Below are positions 56,414 to 64,000 of a DNA stretch of 64,000 nt, piece by piece. This DNA comes from Thozetella sp. PMI_491 (taxonomy: Eukaryota; Ascomycota; Sordariomycetes; Chaetosphaeriales; Chaetosphaeriaceae), in the NCBI GenBank assembly GCA_021432635.1, contig MU270030.1, positions 372,001 through 436,000 of the forward strand, written 5' to 3'. The number at the start of each line of letters is the position of its first letter. The stretch's first letter is position 1. The position numbers and the translations under genes were made by a program. The notes beneath the pieces are model-generated. The model saw only the letters and a program-made list of their open reading frames with translations. It was not told the DNA's origin and ran no database searches.

Positions 56414-57287
56414 TACCTTGTAGCGCATTGATGAATGCTTTTAGGGGGGTTCTCTAGATACCCAATCCGTTGAATTTTGCTCTCCAACATGGATAACCCG
56501 TTTGTCCGAGTCCTTGGGCACAGCGGTGAGGTGGTGGCCATCTATTGCATTTCAGACTTGCTTATTGTGAAGAGCAAATGGATGATGCATTCGCTATTTG
56601 GCGTGTTCGGTCAATTTTGATCCGCGGATACGAAAACTCCCGCTTCTCCCATACGGCGAGTACCTAACCTGCCTAAGTAAGTATATGGAGTAAAAGAGTT
56701 CCTGCTATTTCCCTTTGAACTAGCTGAACTAGCTGTGTAACAACCCAACGGGTAAGCGACACCTTATTTGGGATAACTCTCTGTTGCACGAGGCTCGGTG
56801 AAGGGGCTACCTACTTCAAGGTACTTTAGATGCATATAATGAATGGATTTCCAGGTTGGACTAGGCTCCGTAAACGGGTACACGCCACCGAATATGCACA
56901 CATAACCCTCCAATCCGTCCTGCATAATTCCTCTTAGCCAGTCAGCCCTGTGTTGGGACGCACGCTCCCAAATATCATTGCCAGGGAATCTTCCCAAGCG
57001 ATATTACTGAAAACCCAGGTCTCCGCTAAGCCCGTATTTGCGCTTCTGTGGAGGGGGAGTGGGAAAGACGGTTTGCGGCAGAGGCAGGGTAAAGCGCATT
57101 TATCCGGTACACAAATTGACCTCGCCATATCCGTCCTCCTTGGCGCTATGGAGCTTGCAGCCCCGAATGAGACGGAGAAATTCTCGTTAGGAGAGGTATT
57201 TAGGGAGGAAATCGCGCAGACGAAGCGGGCACCCGCCTGCCCTCTAGCCAGGCCGTAGTAGCAACTGCCTTTCATCCCAGCCAGAAA
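56414..57287. other. Intergenic, nothing recognised
   Basis: About 870 bp between two plus-strand genes. Only short antisense frames are seen. Confidence 0.45.
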
Positions 57288-57891
57288 ATGGTCAACCCAT
57301 TCTTCGCTGCGGCCCTACTGACGGTGGTGCTGCCGGCACTCGGCTCACCGGTTCTACAGGAGCGTGCTCCCACACCGACAACGCTGGCTTCTGGAAACCT
57401 CTGGATCCGAGCTGTCGCGTCGCCCAACTTCCACAAGTACCTGCAGACTAAGCCTGCTAATGTGCCCGGCACGGCCATCCTCGACTCGTCCACGACAGCC
57501 GGGCAGTTCAACATTGTGGATGGTCAGCTCGTCAACAAGGTGTCAGACCCGCCTCTGTACCTCTGGGTTGAGGAGCCGGCCGACAAGGCCAATCCTCCCC
57601 GCACCCTGGCCACCTGGTTCAACTCGACCAAGAACCCGTTCGGCACGTTCGCGTTCCAGGGCGACGCCGTGACTTGGAGCGTCTCGAGCGTCAAGCGGCA
57701 GAACCTCGCGGCATGGCTCGTCTGCGCGAAGCAGGCGCTGTTCGTGAACACCGGAGCGTTCAACTACCAGACGCCGTCTGGGTGTGCTGACCAGACCGTC
57801 AGTTTCGTGTTGCTCTCCCCCAGTAGAGGAACTTGCATATTGACTGCTCGTGTAGATCCATTACTACAACGACAAGACAGCCAACAATTGA
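57288..57891 (+). CDS. Small secreted protein
   Basis: Exons 57288-57797 and 57856-57891 encode 181 aa. The signal peptide is clear (FFAAALLTVVLPALGSPV) and is followed by a possible propeptide end (LQERAP). The mature part contains FHKYLQTKPANVPGTAIL, STTAGQFNIVDGQLV, LYLWVEEPADKANPPRTLAT and a disulfide-ready pair (VCAKQALFVN, SGCADQT). The last exon adds only IHYYNDKTANN. Similar proteins occur widely in plant-associated and saprotrophic fungi without known function. It could be an effector-like or wall-related protein, which is inference from size and secretion only. The donor gtcagt is weak, but splicing restores a typical end. Confidence 0.8.
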
Positions 57892-58206
57892 GATACGTAG
57901 CGATGGGCTAGACGTTGGCTGGGATAGTTGAAGTGTGCAAAAGCATAGCTTGGATTCACGCTGTAACCTTTTTACTGTACATATGACGCCGATATGACGC
58001 CTAGCCGATAATCCTACACCATGACACCTATTTGTAAAAGTTACATGCAGTTCGAGTCCCTCGGGCCCAAATTTATGTGATGGATAGTACATCTGATGTT
58101 TCGAATCGTCCGGTCTCAGTGCCATTAGGATCGGAATGCGCGTTTGGACGGCAGCTCGTCTGAATAAGCGTTAGTCTAACAGGGCAACCCAATTGGAAAA
58201 TGCTAG

Positions 58207-58587
58207 TCAAAACTGACCCTCCGCGTCCGAGTTCCTGCGCTTCCTCGAACTGCCCGCCGCCGACGACACGGGGGCTGCGGCTTGTCGAGAGAAGAAAGCG
58301 AACGAGGGAAACCAGCGGCGAGACGAGGCCATCGCGCTGGGCCTGTGAGCCTGCTTGATGGGACGGCTTCTCGGCGCATCCTCGCTGCCGCTGCTATCGT
58401 CCGAGCTAGAGCTTTCGCCCGAGTCGGTCATGCTAACATCCTCGCTCAGGGCTCTTGGGAGCACCACTGACTTCGCTGGATTGGACGTGAGAAACGCATG
58501 CCTCGAGAGCCAGGTCGCATAATCCATACCTTCGACGAGGGTCGACACGAAGCCCTTGGGGCGATAGCTCGTGCTGAGGATGGCCAT
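58207..58587 (-). CDS. Small hydrophilic protein of unknown function
   Basis: An ATG-started frame of 126 codons on the minus strand. It opens MAILSTSYRPKGFVSTLVEG, then has a Ser/Asp-rich stretch (MTDSGESSSSDDSSGSED) and a basic C-terminus (SSRKRRNSDAEGQ) that could be a nuclear signal. No family is recognised. In the same frame upstream, beyond a TGA, lies a short ATG frame (MVSEKTRSWRNWDRCATRP), which would act as an upstream ORF in the leader. Frames here are open on several strands because the DNA is GC-rich, so coding is not certain. Confidence 0.45.
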   Translation of the reverse strand: MAILSTSYRPKGFVSTLVEGMDYATWLSRHAFLTSNPAKSVVLPRALSEDVSMTDSGESSSSDDSSGSEDAPRSRPIKQAHRPSAMASSRRWFPSFAFFSRQAAAPVSSAAGSSRKRRNSDAEGQF

Positions 58588-59628
58588 GGTCGCGTCGTCT
58601 GGGGAACGCGATGGGACTTTGGCTCCACTTTCGACCTTTTCGACCTCTTTCGCGTGTTCAACCGTTCACGGCCGCGTCGCACAGCGGTCCCAATTCCTCC
58701 ACGAGCGCGTCTTCTCCGATACCATGGATCCCGGGGAGCAATTGAGGCGGGTCTTGGGTGCGCGGCGAGCTATGGGATGTAGGAAGGTTGTGGTGCGAAA
58801 GGTAAAAGCTACCAAGGACGCGAGGTGAGAGCAAAGGTGAGGAAAAGGTCGCCCCATTTCATTTGCCGGGGAAACGACGGGGGGGCCAAATAGGCTTCTT
58901 GCGATTGGCCGCTGTTCTTGCGCCTGGTGGGGGTTGCATTGCGCGAGGGGCCGCTATTCCTTGTTTGGCGGTACGCTAAGCCTGACAGGTCGGCCTGCAG
59001 GTCCGACCGAGGGGTCGTTGCCAGGGCGGACCATGGCGCCAAGGGCAGTGCTTCGATGGGGGGAGGCGTGAAAAGTGCAGCTCAAAGGCTCTCGCCGCGC
59101 GCTGGCGACTTCCCTCTCGCATTAGTAGCCCTCGTTTGCTCTCCTCATCGTGGGGGTCTTTGGTTCCCAGGGCTCATCAACAAGGTCGCGAACACGCATC
59201 CGGGGTCTAGACTGGCCCAAGTTGGGTATAGCACCGAGCCAATCCTAGCTAGATAGAGGAACAAAGGGTTTCCAGACGCTCGGAATGTAAGAGAGCGACT
59301 AAATGCAGTCTGGCTAAGAACGTTATTTTCCTCATGTGATTCTAGTCATGCGGACCCTGATTTTTATAGCAAGGAACGCGGCGCTGGGAAGAGGAAATGC
59401 TAATCATCCGTTTTATCCATTGACACCGTGTGCCTTGTGACCGCCGACACAACCATCCAGGTTCTCTACCGTCCGAGGGTATATACACGACCCGAGGCTA
59501 TGCCTCTTTTTCACACTGGTTTAATCCTGGTATTTTGTAGCCAGGCCGTCATCCGCCCTTCGCTCGGCATCGATGTGCCGCGCCGGGTTCGCCAGGACTT
59601 GTAAACACAAGAACCCGTCCGAGTAAGC
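58588..59628. other. Intergenic, nothing recognised
   Basis: About 1 kb between the small ORF and the 3' end of the regulator gene. No supported gene was found. Confidence 0.4.
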
Positions 59629-62081
59629 TCAGTAAATTGGCGCGCCGGCCCACAGCAGCTCGTTCCAGTCTTCCCAGTTCAGATTTTCCGCGGCATTATC
59701 TACAATGTCCATGGCATCCAAATTGTCGAGAGCAGCCTCGATGGCGGCGCAGGGGGGCCATGGTGGCTGTCCTCCTGCCGGGTCCTGTACCGGCGCAGGC
59801 ATGCCTGCCAGAGGAACCGATGCGTCACTGGTTGGCGGCTTGCCCTTGTGAGAGGGAGGCGAGCTGCGGCCACCGGGCGCCACTGCACACATCCCTCCCT
59901 CGCGGGAGCCTTCAGCCGCACGGCCCGACACCGTCGCCACGCCGCCGGGCAGTCGGCTCGAATAGCTGGCGGAGCGCTTGCGGGCCAAGGACCACGTCGG
60001 AGCGGCCGGGGCCTCGCCGTCGGACGTTTGTGGGCTCCGCCCTTGCGCCTTGAGCTGCTGCGCTCGGTGTCGGTAGGTTCTATTGAGGAGGATGCGTAAG
60101 GGCTGCCAGAACGGATCGGCCATCACCGCCTCCGAGATGTCGCCGAGGGACGTCGTCACCACCTTCCATGCATGCTCTGCCACGCTATCCCACGGGAGCG
60201 AGCAGATGCGGCTCAGGATAATGGCGTATGGCTGCCACATCACGTGTCCCTGCAAGAACCATGCGAGTATTCGCGCCCTCGGCGAGTGCCGGAGCGTAGT
60301 GATGTCCTCGAGAACCGAGACTGCGAGCGAGAACGAGTGGGGGTCTGGCAGGCTGTCCCGAGAAATTTGGTGAGGTTGGTACTTAATTATCAGCCCCCAG
60401 GAGTTTAGATTTAGTCGGAACAGGAGAGACAACGGGAATTGCAGAGCCTCGTCAGGGTACAAGCCGTACCGACTGAGGATTTTGGTCTGAAAGTCCTTGA
60501 GCTCTTCTTGCATCTTCTTGGTACCGGCCTCTGGCTCCAGCTGGTTCAAGCTCATCTGCGAGGAAATGGACTTTATTGATCGCGAAAACTTCCAAGTGTC
60601 GTACCGTATGAGGCTGAACGTCGTGTCGGTCAAGCCTTCTCTCTGGGTCGGAGGTGTTGATATGGTGGGGTCGATATCCACGTCGTTGACGTTCATCGGC
60701 GGGAGGGTGTCGAAGTCCTGCTCCGAGACACCGATCTCAGGGACCTGACCGTCCCCCATCCGCTCCTCAAAGCACAATATGTTCCACCACAGTCGCCGGC
60801 GGTTCTCGACCTCAAACGGCGAGATGTTGGGGAAGAAGGAGCCGTCGCGGTGCAAGCCAATGGAAACGGCGATGCGAACAAGCAGGCCAATGAGCGACCA
60901 TGCATATCTCGTCGACTCGTCTCGCCGAATATAGAATACGTATATGGTCATTGCTTGCACGACAGAGATGCTAGTGGTGTTGATAAAGTCGGCCCTAGCC
61001 AATGCTTGCTCGGTTCCCAGGCGCAGCTGCCCCAGAAACTCCTCCTTATCCCGGCTGAAGTTTACCTCGACCTAGACGCACGGTATTAGACGCGCCTTGC
61101 AATCTCCCTGGGTTCAGTCTTACCTCCTCATCGGTGAGAGTGTTGATGGCGGCCGTCGAAAGAGCAAAGAAAAGCGGCTCCATGTCGGGATCCAGCTCTT
61201 CAAATCGATATCGGCAGTCCTGAAGCGTCTTCAGGGTAGTCGGGACATGGAGAATGTGCAGAAAAGGGCTGACATTGTCAAGGAACGTCTGCCAGAGAAA
61301 CATGGCTTGGGACGGCAGAGGCCGCAGTTCCTTGAGCGTGTCATCGACTCGTTTGCGGGGATCGTTGCCGAACACGAAACTGCCGCCGCCATCAAAACGC
61401 TTAGTGCGGCGGGATGGCAGGAAGCTAGGCACATAACCAGACTCCACGTCCGCGTCCTCGTCCTCCAACTCTGCAAAAGTCTCTCGGACAATTTTGATCT
61501 GGTGGTCGACGCACAGTTAGCTTGCTGACGAGCTCAGCGGAGAATCCGCGTTTACTGCAACCTACCTCTTGGCGTAGGGTCGCCCAGAAGCGGTCCCCGA
61601 CGTACACGCCGCCTCTTGCATCGGCCACTGTGACGGTGGATTGCAGCTGTGTGCTGTGTGACTCGAAGCGCCGGGTGGGGCCGTGGTTCACGCGTGGCAC
61701 TGCCGGGGGGAAGCCAAATGTATTATTGATGGGGGCGGTTGTATCGTGGTCGTCGCGCTTGGGGGTCGCGACCAGTGTGCTTGCGTCTGACCGATCCTCG
61801 CTGGACGACTCCCGGGTCTCAAGCAGCTCCGAGTTCAGGCCATCGACCGCGTTCTCCAGGCGCCGCAGGCGGTCCAGAAGCTCCGTCTGGCGGGTCTTGG
61901 CTTTCAATGAACCGGGCCGCGGCTCCGTACGCCGAAACATGCGGCCGGAGGTAGGGAAGATGCAGTCCCGGTTTCCCTTGACGCAATTGGAGCATGGCCG
62001 CCCGCGGTCGCACCGCACCTTACGGCGCCGGCAGTTCAAGCAATTCCATGGGTGCTCGGCAGAATCACCGCCGCTCGACAT
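59629..62081 (-). CDS. Zn2Cys6 transcription factor with fungal regulatory domain
   Basis: Minus-strand exons 61566-62081, 61124-61498 and 59629-61071 give 777 aa. The binuclear zinc cluster is near the N-terminus with cysteines at 14, 17, 24, 30, 33 and 40 (CLNCRRRKVRC, then CSNCVKGNRDC). A basic stretch and a Leu-rich coiled-coil linker follow (ELLDRLRRLENAVDGL), which normally set dimer spacing. The middle carries the fungal-specific transcription factor domain (about 200-500), with LPSQAMFLWQTFLDNVSPFLH, RYAWSLIGLLVRIAVSIGLHRDG and ENRRRLWWNILCFEERMG. The C-terminus is Pro/Ser-rich and ends in an acidic segment (ENLNWEDWNELLW) like an activation domain. It should bind CGG-type half-sites in the nucleus. 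It lies 538 bp downstream of the co-oriented MFS gene, a common regulator-carrier pairing. Confidence 0.92.
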
Positions 62082-62619
62082 CTTCAGGGCACGTCGGTCG
62101 TGGGGCACATTCCAAGGGGGAGAAGACGCGCTGCGAAACGCTCCCGCACGCGCGGGGCAGTGGACGTGCCGGCACTGGGATTGTATAGTCCCCGCCGGCG
62201 GCTGCGGGCTAAGGCCCGACCACCGACGACCGAAGGCCGATCCGCCGATGGCCGTGCGGGGCTCGTGCATGGTCTCCACCGCACCGGCCAAACATCCCAT
62301 GCAGGCGGCACATCGAACCAGAAAGCACCAGGGCGCCGCGCGTGCAGGCTACAGCCCGAAATTTGCGCTGATAAATGAAATTTCCGAGTGCCCGGTGTCT
62401 ATGTAGTATTACCTATGTTTTTGAGAGCCCTATTTCTAATACAAAATCTGCAGGGACGATGCAGACGCCTGCCTCCTTCCTTACCCCATGTATGCATGTA
62501 TGCCTTCCCAGACGATAGTAAACCGAGCCGTGCCGTAGTAATTAAACAGCCGAGCCGTTGATAAATGAGTGGTGTGTCAAAACGCTCTCTTCTCTGCAAT
62601 GCCCCCCAACCCAGGTGAC
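62082..62619. promoter_or_regulatory. Upstream region of the regulator gene
   Basis: 538 bp between the end of the MFS gene and the start of the regulator, both on the minus strand. It holds the terminator of one and the promoter of the other. The regulator's frame stays open upstream to 62300 but the extra part lacks protein character. An antisense open frame also covers it and is rejected. Confidence 0.4.
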
Positions 62620-64000
62620 TCAGATCTGGAAGTTCCCCCTCAGCCGGATCTTCTCTCCAAACACGAAGAGAATCCAGGGGATAGGGATGAAGGCGATGGC
62701 CAAGAACCCGAGCAGGCTGTTTCCCCAGCCGTAGCCGAGTCGCTGGTACATGGCCGGGCCCGCGAGCGGAATGAAGGCGCCCGCCATGGATCGTAGCACC
62801 GTATTCGCAGCCAAGGCCGAAGCCCCGGCTGCTGCTCCGTAGACCTCGACCAGGTAGATCATCTGTGGCATCTAAAGGGCCGTTAGCGATGGTCTCCTTC
62901 CAGGTCCCATCAGCCGCTTCCAGGGGGGAGCTTACCATGATGGACACGATCCCGATACCGATGAACACGGTACCTAAGATAGGCACAATCCAGTGCGTCT
63001 GCCGCTCCACACTCCATCCGTACCAGAACAGCCCCACCGGGAGCACCGGGGCCATGTATGCCATGATGGCCAGGCGGTTCTCAGGCACCTTGCGGCCCAA
63101 CTTCGCCGTGCGCGCATCAATGATTTTCTGGCCTACAGCGGCTTGGGTGGCCAGGCCGATGAAGACGCCGATGCCCATACCGAGGTAGCTCAAGCCAGAG
63201 ATGCCCACCGTGAACCCGTACTGTTTCATGTACACGGTCGAGAAGGTGGTGAACAGCAGGAACAGGAGACCGAATGCAAAAGCCGCGTACAGCGAGAGGA
63301 ACAGCACAATGGGAGAAAACATCAGGAGCCGCAGGGGCCGCGTGATGTCGTGGCCGAGTCGGGCTAGTCCCGTCGTCCCTCGCGCCGCGCCCAATGCCAA
63401 AGGATCCTCCAATGCTTGCCCACGGCGCTCGGCTCGGCGACGGAGGAGCACAGGTGCGTAGGTTTCCCGGAGAAAGACGACTGCCAGGACGCCAACGGCG
63501 CCGGACTGGGAACGTGTGAGTTTCTGCAGGACACCACAGGAGAAAGAGGGGGCATACCACGATCAGAAGGATCCGGAAATCCCATCGCCACCCAATGGTC
63601 TGGGCGATGAACCCGCCTGCGATGGGCCCAATGACCGGGCCAAGCATGGGCCCCATCACGAACAAGCTCATCCACTTCGCGCGCTGCTCGACTGCAATGA
63701 CATCGGCCAGCGTCCCTCCTGAGATAGCCATGGACGCTGCACCGGCGCATCCGCAGAAGAATCGGAAGACGATGAACATCGCAGTATCCGTAGAGAAGGC
63801 GCTGCCTAGCAGGAAAGCCACATAGACAATGCCAGAGCCAATGTAAACAGGCAGGCGACCGTACAGCTCCGACAGTGGTGCTAGGATCATTGGGCCGATT
63901 GCGAACCCGAGCACATAGATGGAAACGGTCATACTGATGACGGTCGTGTCCGTGATGCCAAAATCTGCCGCCAGCTGCGCGGCACCGGGGGCAAACATGG
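62620..64000 (-). CDS. MFS transporter, drug:H+ antiporter type, 5' end off the window
   Basis: Minus-strand exons 63558-64000 (continuing beyond the edge), 62936-63505 and 62620-62871. About 420 residues are visible. The reading enters at MFAPGAAQLAADFGITDTT, the end of the first helix and loop of DHA1 carriers. It is followed by FAIGPMILAPLSELYGRLPV (motif A), RFFCGCAGAASMAISGGTLAD, LGPVIGPIAGGFIAQTIGWRW (antiporter motif C) and, in the second half, MKQYGFTVGISGLSYLGMG and a charged C-terminus. About 11 helices are in the window. It would export a small toxic or secreted compound across the plasma membrane using the proton gradient. The substrate is unknown. The adjacent Zn2Cys6 regulator may control it. 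Confidence 0.9.

Noticed and set aside
58040-58075. GTTCGAGTCC box suggesting a tRNA on the plus strand
   Set aside because: The flanking bases do not form a T stem and no cloverleaf fits upstream.
61522-62406. 294-codon plus-strand frame
   Set aside because: It is antisense to the zinc-cluster exon of the regulator, whose Cys pattern is unmistakable.

Overview
The window reads as nuclear DNA of a filamentous ascomycete (Pezizomycotina, most like Sordariomycetes; the class is inference). Almost every convincing gene is broken by short introns of 45-112 bp (one of about 172 bp) with GT..AG ends and CTAAC or CTGAC branch sites just before the acceptor. The gene families are typical of these fungi: a HET-domain protein, a LaeA-like methyltransferase, a Zn2Cys6 regulator, MFS carriers, a fungal RNA-dependent RNA polymerase and a dynamin-type GTPase. 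I rebuilt exon structures by hand. For each multi-exon model given without a caveat, the exon lengths add up to a multiple of three. No rRNA, convincing tRNA, CRISPR array or intact transposon was found.

Layout, left half. 1-3.5 kb holds nothing convincing. Then come a protein kinase fused to a vWA-like domain (3515-6200,+), a small three-exon gene (6824-7186,+), a DsbA/2-hydroxychromene-2-carboxylate isomerase-like protein (7862-8518,-) divergent from a Dal5/Tna1-type MFS carrier (9238-10877,+), a secreted alpha/beta hydrolase (12345-13764,+), an F-box protein (14237-15367,-) divergent from a GNAT acetyltransferase (16012-16737,+), a HET protein (17277-19433,+), a LaeA-like methyltransferase (20133-21481,+) and a RhoGAP-like protein (21774-23952,-). 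24-28.2 kb is gene-poor. An intronless aldose-dehydrogenase-like SDR lies at 28219-29010,+, and a dynamin-like GTPase at 31228-33890,+.

Right half. A short, broken gene for a secreted repeat peptide (34778-35012,+) lies beside a second alpha/beta hydrolase of the same family (35415-36764,-). Then follow a DUF1223 protein (38580-39425,+), a secreted protein with a hydrophobic tail (40040-40915,-), an RNA-dependent RNA polymerase (42316-46151,+) tail-to-tail with a multipass membrane protein (46253-48259,-), a frameshifted relic near 49 kb, a Cys-rich zinc-ribbon-like fragment, a 77-bp tandem duplication (52902-53055), a CorA-like membrane protein (54057-56413,+), a small secreted protein (57288-57891,+), a small unknown ORF, a Zn2Cys6 regulator (59629-62081,-) and an MFS drug-efflux-type carrier running off the right edge (62620-64000,-).

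How it fits together. This does not look like one biosynthetic cluster. It looks like an accessory region that mixes sensing and self-recognition type proteins (kinase-vWA, HET, RhoGAP-like, dynamin, F-box, CorA-like), a core RNA-silencing enzyme, secreted hydrolases and peptides, and transport or catabolic pairs. The least familiar items are the repeat-peptide gene at 34.8 kb, the kinase-vWA fusion and the RhoGAP-like protein whose arginine finger is displaced.
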